From: an uncultured Lachnospiraceae bacterium
GTDB taxonomy: Bacteria > Bacillota > Clostridia > Lachnospirales > Lachnospiraceae
Length of the DNA stretch: 58,960 bases
Direction: 5' to 3'
Assembly: GCA_947589315.1 (NCBI GenBank)
Contig: CANPZE010000015.1
Span: 1 to 58,960, forward strand
This document shows positions 1 to 10,841 of this stretch, piece after piece (the stretch's first letter is position 1; every line of letters begins with the position of its first letter). The notes beneath the pieces are model-generated. The model saw only the letters and a program-made list of their open reading frames with translations, was not told the DNA's origin and did not search any database. The position numbers were made by a program, and so were the translations under genes.

Positions 1-1487
<1,487 letters not shown>

Positions 1488-1516
1488 TTACAGGTTCCTG
1501 CAAAATGATCTGCTAT

Positions 1517-1860
<344 letters not shown>

Positions 1861-1870
1861 CCATAAAGAT

Positions 1871-1899
1871 AATATATTTCATTTCCATAGAATATGCAA
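1871..1899 (-). promoter_or_regulatory. groESL promoter, vegetative type
   Basis: On the minus strand TTGCAT (1894-1899) and TATATT (1871-1876) are separated by 17 bp. The -10 matches 5 of 6 consensus bases; the -35 is weaker. The predicted start lies at the edge of the CIRCE element, consistent with HrcA repression. Confidence 0.65.
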
Positions 1900-2092
1900 G
1901 TTTTCTCTTCCAGTAAATTCTTATATTTCTTTATTTTTCCTCTTTTTCCATAAATATACTATCATTTTCTTTTTTTATCAATTTTTTTCTTATTTTTTCT
2001 GTCTTGCCTGTTCCGGCTTCTTTCCAAAATCCAGTTTCTGCGATATAGTATTCTTAGTATTGAACTAATATGAAAGAAATGAGGTGGCTGCC

Positions 2093-2824
2093 ATGAAGGA
2101 ACAATTATATACGATCCCGGTCAACGATGCCTTCCAGACAGATTGTGAATGTCCTGTCTGCGACCTGTATCATTCCCTGGAGCAGGAAGCCGTGGAATTT
2201 ACTATGGGCCCCAGCTATATGGAGGATGATGTCCGGATGGAGACGAATGAGACCGGCTTCTGTCCCCATCATATCCGCCGTCTGTATAAACATCAGAACA
2301 GGCTGGGACTGGCCCTGATGCTTCATACCCATATGCAGCGCACCAATGAGGTTTTGAAAGAGCTGACTGCAACGTCCTCTCCTTCTAAGAAGGGATTGTT
2401 CGCAAAAAAGGCGGAGAAGAATCCTGTTACAGAGTATATCCGGCAGCTGGAAGGCTCCTGTTATATCTGTAACCGGGTAGAACGAATCTTTGACCGGTAT
2501 CTGGCCACGATTTTCCACTGCTACCGCCACGATGAAGCATTCCGTGAACGCTTCGCCTCCTCCAAAGGATTCTGCACCCGCCATTTCGGCATGCTCTACG
2601 AAAGAGCCCCTCTCCACCTTTCCGGCAGGGAATTAGATTCCTTCCTGGGAATCCTGGTGGATACTTACCTGAAAAATATGCAGCGGGTTACCGATGACCT
2701 GGAATGGTTCACGGATAAATTTGATTACCGGAATGCAGACGCCCCCTGGAAGAATTCCAAGGATGCCCTGCCCAGAAGCATTACAAAGACTAATAGTATC
2801 TCGGAAGCCCAGCTGGAAGAATAG
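2093..2824 (+). CDS. DUF6062-type cysteine-rich protein
   Basis: I recognise this as the DUF6062 type, a Firmicute family of unknown function; no reaction is assigned. The 243-residue protein has paired cysteine/histidine motifs: CECPVC near residues 18-23, CPHH near 60, CYIC near 125 and CTRH near 163. This suggests two similar halves, each with a Cys/His site that could bind metal. No signal peptide or membrane segment is evident. The ATG at 2093 is preceded by GAGGTGG; a GTG at 2084 overlaps that site and is less likely. It is one of only two plus-strand genes and converges on the DUF2225 gene across a shared terminator. Confidence 0.75.
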   Translation: MKEQLYTIPVNDAFQTDCECPVCDLYHSLEQEAVEFTMGPSYMEDDVRMETNETGFCPHHIRRLYKHQNRLGLALMLHTHMQRTNEVLKELTATSSPSKKGLFAKKAEKNPVTEYIRQLEGSCYICNRVERIFDRYLATIFHCYRHDEAFRERFASSKGFCTRHFGMLYERAPLHLSGRELDSFLGILVDTYLKNMQRVTDDLEWFTDKFDYRNADAPWKNSKDALPRSITKTNSISEAQLEE

Positions 2825-2834
2825 AGGAAACATT

Positions 2835-2877
2835 AAAGAGAGCCGCATATATCTTCTTAATATATACGGCTCTCTTT
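2835..2877. terminator. bidirectional terminator between convergent genes
   Basis: AAAGAGAGCCG (2835-2845) pairs perfectly with CGGCTCTCTTT (2867-2877), and AT-rich inner arms extend the stem. It sits between two genes that face each other (stops at 2824 and 2886), so it can serve both strands. Confidence 0.8.
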
Positions 2878-2885
2878 AGAATATT

Positions 2886-3743
2886 CTATTGCTGTGAGTC
2901 TTTCTGGCTGTTGAGCATCTCTTTGATCTCCCTTGCCTTATTTTTGATTCTCTCATTAGCTGTCCGGGAGGTAAGCACCCGGGAAATCCAACGGCTGGAT
3001 TCCTCATATTTCCCTACCCGCCGGGCCAATTCTGCCACCAGATAAGTCACTGTAATCTCATCCATGCCACACATCGGGAAGGCTTCCTTGGAAAAGGCAG
3101 ATTCAAAGCCTTCATAGGCATTCTCTAATAATTCCTGCTCTTCTTCCTTCAGCTCCTGGAGTACTTTCTCTCTGTCCGGCGTGTCTTCCGGCAGGGTCTC
3201 TGCCTTGCCGCGATATAGCCAGGCCATCTTCAGGCAGATATAGGCTTTCTCACTGCTCTTTGCCTTTTTTACAATGGCATTGGCCAAAGCCAGCTGGTGG
3301 CGGGCAATGGCATCGTCATAGGTGTATACGTTATCTACAGGGGGCAGCCCTTCAAAATTCACACTGATATTTTCCCGGATCAATTTTGCCTGGGCGGAAA
3401 GCATAAATTTGAAAAAACGGCTCAAAGCCGCATAGCCGCATCTCGGGCAGACCAGAGCATCGTATTTCAGGCAATCCACAACCTGATATTTGGGACGCAG
3501 ATCGGTGTCTGCCGACAACAGCCTCACCTTACCGGTACGGATCATTTTGGAGCGGAACTCCTCATCGCAGACGGGGCACACGAAGGTCTTATCAAACAAA
3601 AGATCTTCTTCTGTAACAGCCGGAGCCGCTGCATCGTCTCCCTGGTCTTTCCCCTTCGTCTTACTCTCTTCTTCATAGACTTCCAGCTTTTTCTCCAATT
3701 TCCCCAATCCAAATTTCTCTAATCCTGAAAATAAATTAGCCAT
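2886..3743 (-). CDS. DUF2225 family protein
   Basis: The 285-residue protein carries the DUF2225 hallmark: two zinc-ribbon-like pairs, CPVC (residues 56-59) and CPRCGYA (99-105), followed by a long helical TPR-like region (roughly 120-280). The first 50 residues are charged and low complexity. It is a predicted cytosolic protein of unknown function. It lies 57 bp downstream of glnS on the same strand with no terminator between them, so co-transcription with glnS is likely. Cysteine spacing supports metal binding; a molecular role is not known. Confidence 0.75.
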   Translation of the reverse strand: MANLFSGLEKFGLGKLEKKLEVYEEESKTKGKDQGDDAAAPAVTEEDLLFDKTFVCPVCDEEFRSKMIRTGKVRLLSADTDLRPKYQVVDCLKYDALVCPRCGYAALSRFFKFMLSAQAKLIRENISVNFEGLPPVDNVYTYDDAIARHQLALANAIVKKAKSSEKAYICLKMAWLYRGKAETLPEDTPDREKVLQELKEEEQELLENAYEGFESAFSKEAFPMCGMDEITVTYLVAELARRVGKYEESSRWISRVLTSRTANERIKNKAREIKEMLNSQKDSQQ

Positions 3744-3800
3744 GATATTCCTCCATTCTCAACTATATCCTATGCGGCCCAAGCACCGCAACCCCGCCGC

Positions 3801-5489
3801 CTAATTGGGACGGTATGAACTTTTTAAAGAAACAATCCGGTTAAATATCATATGCTCCTGAGAGGAATCCTTAGAATCCACACAGAAATATCCGTGCCGG
3901 ATAAACTGAAAACTATCTTCGGGCTCTGCCTCTGCCAATGCAGGTTCAATATAACAATTTTCCAAGACGGTTAAGGAGTTGGGATTTAAATTCAGGCTTC
4001 CGTCTTCATTATAGACACCCTTTTCCTCATCCACGATATTTTCATACAGACGGACCTCCGCCCTGTGGGCTGTCTCTGCGCATACCCAGTGGATCGTGCC
4101 CTTTACTTTTCTTCCTGTAAAGCCGCTTCCACTCTTGGTCTCCGGGTCATAAGTACAATAAACCTCTGTCACCCTGCCTTCCTCATCGGTAACATAATCC
4201 GTACAGGTAACAAAGTATGCATTCATCAGGCGTACCTCATTGCCCGGATACAGGCGGAAATATTTTCTGGGCGGTTCAATCATAAAATCCTCCCGGTCAA
4301 TATAAAGTTCCCGGCCAAAGGGAACCTTCCGCATCCCCATTTCCTCATTTTCCTGGTTATTGGACACATCCAGGTATTCAATCTCATTTTCCGGATAGTT
4401 GGTGATCACCAGCTTAATGGGATCCAGGACTGCCATCATCCGAGGACGTTTCAGCTTCAGATCCTCCCGGATACAATATTCCAACATTGCGTAATCGACA
4501 GAGCTCTGGGACTTGGACACACCACAAAGATCCATGAACATCCGTATGGATTCTGGTGTAAATCCTCTGCGCCGCAGAGCAGAGATCGATACCAGACGCG
4601 GATCATCCCAGCCATCTACGATCTTGTCGTCCACCAGTTTTTTGATGTAGCGTTTTCCGGTGATAACATTGGTTAAATACAGCTTTGCAAATTCAATCTG
4701 TTTGGGCGGATCCTCAAATTCCAGCTCTCTCACCACCCAGTCATAAAGGGGACGGTGGTCTTCAAATTCCAATGTGCAGATAGAATGGGTCACGCCCTCG
4801 ATAGCATCCTCGATGGGATGGGCGAAATCATACATTGGATAGATACACCAGTTATCCTTCGTATTATGGTGTTCCATATGGGCTACCCGGTAAAGCACCG
4901 GATCCCGCATGTTCATATTGGGGGAAGCCATGTCGATCTTGGCGCGGAGCACTTTCTGGCCATCCTGGAACTGACCACTGCGCATTTGCTCAAACAACTG
5001 CAGGTTCTCCTCCACAGACCGTTCCCGATAGGGGCTCTCTCTTCCTGGTTCTGTTAAAGTCCCCCGGTACTCCCGGATCTCCTCTGCGCTTAGGTCACAC
5101 ACATAAGCCTTTCCCTTTTTGATCAGCTTTAACGCACATTCATACATTTGATCAAAATAATCGGATGCGTAAAAGACCTGATCCTTATCCAGGTCGCCGC
5201 AGATCCACCTCACATCCTCCATAATGGACTCTACAAATTCCGTCTTTTCTTTCATGGGATTAGTATCATCGAACCGCAGATGAAAATCCCCCTTGTACTC
5301 TCTGGCCAACCCATAGTTCAGTAAAATGGATTTGGCATGTCCGATATGAAGATATCCGTTGGGCTCCGGCGGGAAACGGGTAACCACCTTTTTGCAATGT
5401 CCCTCTGCAATATCTTTATCAATTATATTCTGAATAAAATGGCGAGGCAAGGCTGCCTCCTCTTTCTTCATTTCCTCTGGACTGCTCAC
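3801..5489 (-). CDS. glnS: glutaminyl-tRNA synthetase
   Basis: Charges tRNA-Gln with glutamine in the cytosol. The 562-residue protein has the class I signature HIGH ([14 protein letters not shown], near residue 50), the Gln/Glu-specific block LRFDDTNP, and a second signature region GKRYIKKLV followed by GWDDPR and [12 protein letters not shown]. The usual KMSKS lysine-serine loop is divergent here (ITGKR), as I recall for other clostridial GlnRS. The C-terminal beta-barrel anticodon domain is complete. The start is GTG at 5489, chosen for the strong AAAGGAGGGG site five bases upstream. Probably co-transcribed with the DUF2225 gene. Confidence 0.95.
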   Translation of the reverse strand: MSSPEEMKKEEAALPRHFIQNIIDKDIAEGHCKKVVTRFPPEPNGYLHIGHAKSILLNYGLAREYKGDFHLRFDDTNPMKEKTEFVESIMEDVRWICGDLDKDQVFYASDYFDQMYECALKLIKKGKAYVCDLSAEEIREYRGTLTEPGRESPYRERSVEENLQLFEQMRSGQFQDGQKVLRAKIDMASPNMNMRDPVLYRVAHMEHHNTKDNWCIYPMYDFAHPIEDAIEGVTHSICTLEFEDHRPLYDWVVRELEFEDPPKQIEFAKLYLTNVITGKRYIKKLVDDKIVDGWDDPRLVSISALRRRGFTPESIRMFMDLCGVSKSQSSVDYAMLEYCIREDLKLKRPRMMAVLDPIKLVITNYPENEIEYLDVSNNQENEEMGMRKVPFGRELYIDREDFMIEPPRKYFRLYPGNEVRLMNAYFVTCTDYVTDEEGRVTEVYCTYDPETKSGSGFTGRKVKGTIHWVCAETAHRAEVRLYENIVDEEKGVYNEDGSLNLNPNSLTVLENCYIEPALAEAEPEDSFQFIRHGYFCVDSKDSSQEHMIFNRIVSLKSSYRPN

Positions 5490-5551
5490 TATGTCCCCTC
5501 CTTTAATGCAAAAACATTGTTTTTATAATAGCACATTATTCTATCTAAGGA

Positions 5552-5590
5552 AAGTAAAAAAATAAAAAAGGATGATCTGCATCACCCTTT
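5552..5590 (-). terminator. terminator after the SleB/CwlJ-like gene
   Basis: On the minus strand a 10-bp stem with one mismatch (5581-5590 with 5567-5576) and a CTGC-type loop is followed by TTTTTTATTTTTTT. It lies about 50 bp after the stop of the hydrolase gene and upstream of glnS. Confidence 0.75.
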
Positions 5591-5641
5591 CCATGATCTG
5601 TACTATTCTATTCCATTCGATTCCGGCCGTTCCGCCTTTCC

Positions 5642-6229
5642 TTACTTAAAGCGGTGTCCTCCCAAACGAAATCTGGCATGGGCCAGATAGACACTGAAGA
5701 AGTGATACCCCTTCAGGCTTTTCTTATTCCCCTGGACTGTGACGTAATTCTGTCCCTCCAGCACCTTCTGGGCAGCGCGGATACAATCCTTCCACTGCTT
5801 GGAACCTGTCTTCCCCTTATTATACTCATTTAACTTCCTCTTCAATGCTCCGTTACGTACTGGGGAAAACTGTCCCCTCTGGTAGATGACGCCCTTCAAA
5901 GTATTGGGAAAGGCCTTGGATTCAATCCGGTTCATAACCACGATCCCTACTGCCAGCTTTCCCTGGAAGCTCTCTCCGCCAGCCTCTGCATTAATAATTG
6001 CTGACATAAGCCTCAGCTCTGACTTTGTGTAACTTTTGCTGTTTTTTTTCTTTTTCTTATCTTTTTTCAAAGATGTGTTTTGCTTTTTAACGGAATCCTG
6101 GGATGTAACTGCACCGCCTGTAGCTGCTGTGCCAGCCCCCTCGCTTGCAGCAACAGATACTGAATTCCTGGAATAACCAAGGATCACTATAACAAAAAGT
6201 ATAAGTGTTGCAATCTTCTTACAATTCAT
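5642..6229 (-). CDS. secreted cell wall hydrolase, SleB/CwlJ (Hydrolase_2) type
   Basis: Predicted secreted peptidoglycan lytic enzyme of 195 residues. Residues 1-28 form a signal peptide (basic start, hydrophobic core, VAAS region). A Ser/Lys-rich linker follows (about 30-68), then a Hydrolase_2 domain with SAIINAEAGGES, which holds the likely catalytic glutamate, GIVVMNRI, GQFSPVRNG and the C-terminal YHFFS. The family includes SleB and CwlJ, which degrade spore cortex during germination, but vegetative paralogues exist, so a germination role is only an inference. It has its own promoter and terminator. Confidence 0.85.
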   Translation of the reverse strand: MNCKKIATLILFVIVILGYSRNSVSVAASEGAGTAATGGAVTSQDSVKKQNTSLKKDKKKKKNSKSYTKSELRLMSAIINAEAGGESFQGKLAVGIVVMNRIESKAFPNTLKGVIYQRGQFSPVRNGALKRKLNEYNKGKTGSKQWKDCIRAAQKVLEGQNYVTVQGNKKSLKGYHFFSVYLAHARFRLGGHRFK

Positions 6230-6314
6230 AATAACCTCCTGAATGTTAATAAACGCTCTCTGCTATAAGAGAAATATTTCATAGCACGCTTCGTTTCTTA
6301 ACATTTATGTAACA

Positions 6315-6342
6315 ATTATAACACTTTTTTTTAATTTTTCAA
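6315..6342 (-). promoter_or_regulatory. promoter of the SleB/CwlJ-like gene
   Basis: TTGAAA (6337-6342) and TATAAT (6315-6320) on the minus strand with a 16-bp A-rich spacer give a good vegetative promoter. The predicted leader is about 80 nt, ending in a GGAGG site before the ATG at 6229. Confidence 0.65.
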
Positions 6343-6410
6343 CCCTTTATCCTTAGTTTTCTTTTTCCAATATTTGTACCGCTGCTATTTTTCATAGATT
6401 TTATCCAAAC

Positions 6411-6462
6411 AAAAAGAGAGAATATTGTTGTGTTTTATCTAAAATGCACAATATTCTCTCTT
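6411..6462 (-). terminator. strong terminator ending the hisA/flagellar transcript
   Basis: AAGAGAGAATATTGT (6414-6428) pairs perfectly over 15 bp with 6448-6462. On the minus strand the stem runs straight into TTTTT. It follows the hisA stop at 6510 and is the first clear terminator at the distal end of the flagellar cluster. The rest of the 280-bp gap holds the promoter and leader of the next gene. Confidence 0.85.
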
Positions 6463-6509
6463 AAAATTTTTGTAATACTTTAAATCTCTTCTTGTTTGTT
6501 ACAAGATTA

Positions 6510-7289
6510 TTAATTATTTTTAGTTAAGGTAGCCAGAGCCTGATAACTGATCGTGCCGCCAAAAAGATCTAATCCACTGCCCACAGTAAAGTCAACCTGT
6601 CCCTTTCCCAGCTTTCGGATGATCTCCACGTCCTCCATAGAATGGATCCCCCCTGCGTACGTGGCAGGCAGGGAAGATCCCCGGGCCAGTATTTCCACAA
6701 CCTCTTCTTCTATCCCGGCACATTTTCCTTCCATATCCACAGCATGGAGCAGAAATTCATCACAGTAACCTGCCAGCTGCTCCAGCATTTCCGACCCCAG
6801 CTTCTCACAGGTCACCTTCTGCCAGCGGTCTGTCACAATGTAATAACCGTCCTTTTTTCTCCGGCAGCTGAGATCCAGAACTAAATGCTCTTTTCCCACC
6901 AAAGAAGACAACTGCTCCAGGCGGGAATAGTCGACAATCCCATCACGGAATACATAGGAAGTAACTATCACATGAGAGGCGCCCATATCCAGGAACTGCT
7001 CCGCATTCTCCAGACAGACCCCTCCTCCCAGCTGCAGGCCCCCTGGAAAGGCCTCCAGGGCAAGACGGGCCTGGTACAGATCCTGCTGATAATATCTGCT
7101 GCCTGCCTTGTTTAACAAAATAATATGTCCGCCTTTCAGGCCATCTTTCCGATATAATCCCCCATAATAAGCGCCATCCTGCTGCGATACAAAATTATCT
7201 GCTGCCTGGTCTCCTTCATCCCTCAGGCTGCCGCCTACAATCTGTTTGACGCTGCCGTTATGGATATCAATGCACGGCCGGAATCTCAT
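6510..7289 (-). CDS. hisA: HisA, ProFAR isomerase, eukaryotic (yeast HIS6) type
   Basis: Isomerises ProFAR to PRFAR in histidine biosynthesis; (beta/alpha)8 barrel of 259 residues. The sequence matches the eukaryotic-type branch rather than ordinary bacterial HisA: RPCIDIHNGSVKQIVGGSL at the N-terminus, LQLGGGV, VIVTSYVF, LVLDLSCRRKKDG, HAVDMEGKCAG, YAGGI and GSGLDLFGG. Asp8 and the Asp of DMEG are the likely catalytic acids. Start at 7289, where AGGAGGAGG precedes the ATG; a TTG at 7307 would place that site inside the gene. It lies 30 bp after a flagellar-cluster gene with no other his gene nearby, so it is probably the last gene of that transcript. Confidence 0.88.
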   Translation of the reverse strand: MRFRPCIDIHNGSVKQIVGGSLRDEGDQAADNFVSQQDGAYYGGLYRKDGLKGGHIILLNKAGSRYYQQDLYQARLALEAFPGGLQLGGGVCLENAEQFLDMGASHVIVTSYVFRDGIVDYSRLEQLSSLVGKEHLVLDLSCRRKKDGYYIVTDRWQKVTCEKLGSEMLEQLAGYCDEFLLHAVDMEGKCAGIEEEVVEILARGSSLPATYAGGIHSMEDVEIIRKLGKGQVDFTVGSGLDLFGGTISYQALATLTKNN

Positions 7290-7319
7290 ATGTCCTCCTC
7301 CTATCAATCCTTATCACTA

Positions 7320-7901
7320 TTAATTGGAAGTAATGATCCTGGCAATTTCTTCATAGCTGGCATCTGACGGCAGCTCATATTTCCCGGCCCGGATCCGCTC
7401 GCTGTATCCCATTTCTTCCAGATAAGAATCAAATTTCCAGGCATCGTCTACAAGATCCATCTCCTCCAGTCTCCGGCTGACACTGCTGGACAGATCCCCA
7501 GAATTAATAGAGAATTCTTTCATTACATCCTCTACTTCCTTTTTTGCCTCCTGCTTTTCCCGCTCTATTTCCTGCTTTGCCGCCTTTTCTTCTCTCTCTG
7601 CCTTCTTCTTTTCCTCTTCCTGGCTGGGAGGCTCCGATGGGGAATCCTTTTCCCCCTTCGGCTGTTTCGTAGGCGCCGTATCCTCTCCCCGGTCTGCTTC
7701 CAGTCTGTGAGCCGCTCCTCCGGTAGAAATGCCGGCCACCAGGCTTTGCTCTTCCTCTTGCGGGCCATAGACCATTCCCAGTTCCCGCGCCCTGCGGACC
7801 ACAGCAGAATCCGAGGTACGGATCACACAGGAAATCCCCAGGATCAGAGCAGTAAAAAGAACTCCCGTGCCAAATCCGCGAAGAAATGCTTTTTTACTCA
7901 T
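7320..7901 (-). CDS. membrane-anchored protein with MltG/YceG-like N-terminal module only
   Basis: A 193-residue protein with one N-terminal membrane segment (about residues 9-27), then a charged Glu/Lys-rich linker (about 45-125). The C-terminal 65 residues resemble the LysM-like subdomain at the start of the endolytic transglycosylase MltG: paired weak repeats around SRRLEEMDLV, YLEEMG and RAGKYELPSDASYEEIARIIT. The MltG catalytic domain is absent, so lytic activity is not expected. A role in peptidoglycan sensing or septal/flagellar envelope positioning is possible but unproven. It overlaps the upstream gene by ATGA (translational coupling) and has a strong GGAGGGG site. Confidence 0.65.
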   Translation of the reverse strand: MSKKAFLRGFGTGVLFTALILGISCVIRTSDSAVVRRARELGMVYGPQEEEQSLVAGISTGGAAHRLEADRGEDTAPTKQPKGEKDSPSEPPSQEEEKKKAEREEKAAKQEIEREKQEAKKEVEDVMKEFSINSGDLSSSVSRRLEEMDLVDDAWKFDSYLEEMGYSERIRAGKYELPSDASYEEIARIITSN

Positions 7902-8752
7902 TCTGCCCCTCCTTTTACCCGTTTCCCTCTCTGTCCATACAGGTCGATCACAAAGGCCACTTCTCCCTGCCCCAGAGATAACATCCTGGAGATATCCAGG
8001 ACAGAATTTCCCTGACGATACAAGCGGATGATCTCCGCATTATGATTGCCGGCCTCTTCCTGGGAATCCCCTGACCTGGCGGAATCTGATGAAGGCTTCT
8101 TCTGTGGCTTTTGTGGAGAAGCCTTGCCTTTCCCGGATTTCTCCTCTAATGTTCCCTCCCTGGCAGGCTTCTTCTTCCCTTTCTCATATTCCTCTCTTTT
8201 CTTCTTCTCTCCGAGGGAATCCTTCTCCTCCTCCTGGATAATCTGTGCGATCTCCTCATCATAAATCCGGCTCATGCGGGAGCGCTCCCCCGACCGTTTC
8301 CTGACCTTTTCTTCGCGTTCCAGCCACTCCTTTGCCACCTGGTATTCCCGGGCAAGTTCATCGTGAAGCTGCGCCTTTATCACATCCACATGGTGTACCA
8401 GTTTCTTCAGCTCTTCTTCCTTTTCATTTAACATATTATAAAGAAAGACTACCTCGCCATGGTTCTTTTCAATCTTGTCGATCACCTGGCTGGAATATTC
8501 ATTGACACCCAGGATCCCTTGATTAGAAAGGGTATTCATCTGTTCCTCCAGCCGTTCCAGCAATTCCTCCTGACGCTTCTCTAATTCCTGCTCTGTCTGA
8601 TCCTGTTGTTCCTTTATCTGCCGGAACGCTTCCTCCAGATCAAAAGAAGAGTTCCCCGGCGTCCCCTGACTCTCCCCTGTCTCAGACAATCTGCAGCTGA
8701 GCACCACTGCCGCCAGCCCTATGATTATCAGCAATATCTCTACTATCAGCAT
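7898..8752 (-). CDS. DUF6115-type membrane-anchored coiled-coil protein
   Basis: A 284-residue protein with an N-terminal membrane helix (about residues 3-20), a long coiled coil (about 40-160), a Lys/Glu/Ser-rich low-complexity stretch (about 165-230), and a C-terminal helix-turn-helix-like segment (AEIIRLYRQGNSVLDISRMLSLGQGEVAFVIDLY, quoted here only as the region near residues 238-272). I recognise this C-terminus as DUF6115, which occurs near Firmicute flagellar genes; function unknown. The stop overlaps the next start by four bases. Confidence 0.65.
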   Translation of the reverse strand: MLIVEILLIIIGLAAVVLSCRLSETGESQGTPGNSSFDLEEAFRQIKEQQDQTEQELEKRQEELLERLEEQMNTLSNQGILGVNEYSSQVIDKIEKNHGEVVFLYNMLNEKEEELKKLVHHVDVIKAQLHDELAREYQVAKEWLEREEKVRKRSGERSRMSRIYDEEIAQIIQEEEKDSLGEKKKREEYEKGKKKPAREGTLEEKSGKGKASPQKPQKKPSSDSARSGDSQEEAGNHNAEIIRLYRQGNSVLDISRMLSLGQGEVAFVIDLYGQRGKRVKGGAE

Positions 8753-8792
8753 TCCTGTTCTCTTCTCCTTCTTTCCCTTACAGAAGCTTTCC

Positions 8793-9110
8793 CTATATCT
8801 TCATATCAAAATGAGGCAGCTCTGGCGTCCCCGGCTCTTCCTTCTCCTGGGAGCCTGCTTTCTTTTTTCCTTCCTTTCGGGAGGATGCCTGTTTCTTCCT
8901 GCGTTTATTCTCTCTGTCCTTATAACGAAGCTCTTCATTCTCCGTTTTGGCACGCCGAATGGTCTGCTCTGAATTCTGCTTTACCTGTGCCTGGAACTGG
9001 GAGGCCAATTCCTGATCGGCATTTTGGTTCTTAGTCTGCTCCGCATGCTGTATCTGAGATACCTCCTGAGACTTCGGAGGCATCGTGATCTGATCGATTA
9101 ATAAAGACAT
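8793..9110 (-). CDS. small charged protein of the flagellar cluster, unknown function
   Basis: A 105-residue protein with no membrane segment. The first 60 residues are Gln/Glu-rich and likely helical; the second half is Lys/Arg/Glu-rich (KRRKKQASSRKEGKKK) and probably disordered. It begins MSLLIDQITMPPKS. I chose the ATG at 9110 because AAAGGAG lies eight bases upstream; a GTG at 9119 would abut that site. I do not recognise a family. Its place between fapA and the DUF6115 gene, same strand, suggests a flagellar or cell-surface link. Confidence 0.55.
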   Translation of the reverse strand: MSLLIDQITMPPKSQEVSQIQHAEQTKNQNADQELASQFQAQVKQNSEQTIRRAKTENEELRYKDRENKRRKKQASSRKEGKKKAGSQEKEEPGTPELPHFDMKI

Positions 9111-9179
9111 TGCGGCCACTCCTTTCCAACGCCATTAAGGTTTCTCTTGCCACTTATGGCATAACCAACAGATTCCCTA

Positions 9180-10787
9180 TCAGATGGCCGTGATCCGGAT
9201 ATCTGCACCATCCCGCACAAAAGCGCTATACTTACATTCCTGTTTCAACTCTCTGGATACATTTGCCACTGTAATCTTCACTCCGGGATAAGCTACTCCG
9301 TAAACAATAACACGGCCTTCTCCCATAGCATCTAATTCCTCTCCCAATTCATCGTGGCGTTTAGAATGCTCTTCCAGCTCCTTCTCAATTTCCAATACAC
9401 GCTGGGTGCTGTTCTGATAGATGGCCATCTTATCCTGATCCAGCTTCCCTTTATTCTGCGCCATCCGCTTCTTCAAAATCTTCAGGTTTTGCAACAGGGA
9501 TTCTTTCTCATCCTTCAGCTTAGACATTTCCTTTTCTATCAGCACATATTCCTCTTTTACCATAGGATCAATGCCAACCTCCAGTTCCGTGACTGTCCCC
9601 ATTGTGGAACCTGCCGTCTTAGCCTCGATCCTGGACTTAGAACAGATCATGCCTCCTACCACCAGCCCCCGCTTGCCCTGGATAGAAATACTATCTTCGG
9701 CAATTGCTTTGCTGTGCAGGATCGCATCCGTCATAATCCTGCCCCCTGCCCGGACCTGGGAGCTCTCAATAAAGTTGGCAATGATATCCCCTCCGGATTC
9801 CATAACCCCCTTCTGCATGCCCTGGATCCCGCTCTTTAAAATAATCTTGCCGCCGGCCTGAAGAGTGGCCCCCTCCACAGCGCCGTTCACAATAATATCT
9901 CCCTCCGCCTTTACCGTATAGCCCGTCAATACATTGCCTGCGACCGTCACGCTTCCCGCATAATCAATATCGCCGGTAGTGGCGCCCACATCGCCGGCGA
10001 CCTCATACATATCGGAGACAAATACGGTATCATTGACCAGCGTTACATTTCCGGAGATCTCAGAATACATTTCCAGCTTATCCTCCGACAGCCGGATATG
10101 CTTCCCATACTTCAATATCAAAGTCTTCACCTTGCCAGGCAGGATCTTCTCTCCGGTGACATCGATCCCCGGCTCCCCATAATCCGCCGGCCTGAGTGTT
10201 GCAAGAAGCTGTCCCTCATCTACCTTCTCGATCATATCCAGATGATGGAAATCCACGCTGCCGTCCTCTGCGACCTTCGGGGTGCAGGTTTTCTCTGCAT
10301 CAAAATAATACGTGATCTCTGCATTCTTCCCCTGTACCGGCATCTTTGCCTTGGCAATCAGGATATCGGTGCAATACAGTCTGGCTTTCCACATGATTTC
10401 TATATTCTTCTCGATCAACCCATATTTTATACCCGCCTGCTCTATAAGATCTTTTATATCTTCGATAGAGATTCTATTTCCCTTGCTTGAAGGAGGATAT
10501 AGCCGGATCTTAGCCGCCCTTTTTCTGGGATCTACAGTAATTACAGGAAACTCTTTTTCTGGCAGCAGCTTTTTGCTGGTAAACTTCATCATCGCATTGT
10601 CGTCAATCTCGGCTAATTCTACAAATGTTTTCAGTATGGCCGGATCATCATATTCCAAACCTCTCCGTTCCAAATAATCTATGATGTCCTGTACAGAAAG
10701 GGGGTCTCCTCCCTCTGAGGCGGGATACGATTTCAAATATGTCCCATCCTCTTTATGTACCAGCTGAAAAAAAGCATTCCTCCTCAT
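9180..10787 (-). CDS. fapA: FapA-type (DUF342) flagellar assembly protein
   Basis: A 535-residue DUF342 protein. An N-terminal region (about 1-175) is followed by a right-handed beta-helix with regular Gly-rich turns (VEGATLQAGGKIILKSG, SGGDIIANF, RAGGRIMTDA), a coiled coil (about 410-490) and a short C-terminal beta segment. FapA proteins are linked to flagellation and polar organisation in some bacteria; the biochemical role is unclear. Start at 10787 because GAGGAGG precedes that ATG; the longer reading to 10841 lacks a site. It directly follows sigD. Confidence 0.8.
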   Translation of the reverse strand: MRRNAFFQLVHKEDGTYLKSYPASEGGDPLSVQDIIDYLERRGLEYDDPAILKTFVELAEIDDNAMMKFTSKKLLPEKEFPVITVDPRKRAAKIRLYPPSSKGNRISIEDIKDLIEQAGIKYGLIEKNIEIMWKARLYCTDILIAKAKMPVQGKNAEITYYFDAEKTCTPKVAEDGSVDFHHLDMIEKVDEGQLLATLRPADYGEPGIDVTGEKILPGKVKTLILKYGKHIRLSEDKLEMYSEISGNVTLVNDTVFVSDMYEVAGDVGATTGDIDYAGSVTVAGNVLTGYTVKAEGDIIVNGAVEGATLQAGGKIILKSGIQGMQKGVMESGGDIIANFIESSQVRAGGRIMTDAILHSKAIAEDSISIQGKRGLVVGGMICSKSRIEAKTAGSTMGTVTELEVGIDPMVKEEYVLIEKEMSKLKDEKESLLQNLKILKKRMAQNKGKLDQDKMAIYQNSTQRVLEIEKELEEHSKRHDELGEELDAMGEGRVIVYGVAYPGVKITVANVSRELKQECKYSAFVRDGADIRITAI

Positions 10788-10841
10788 AAGATTCCTCCTC
10801 TCATATCGCACAATGGCTGCCACGATTCTGCGACAGCCCAT

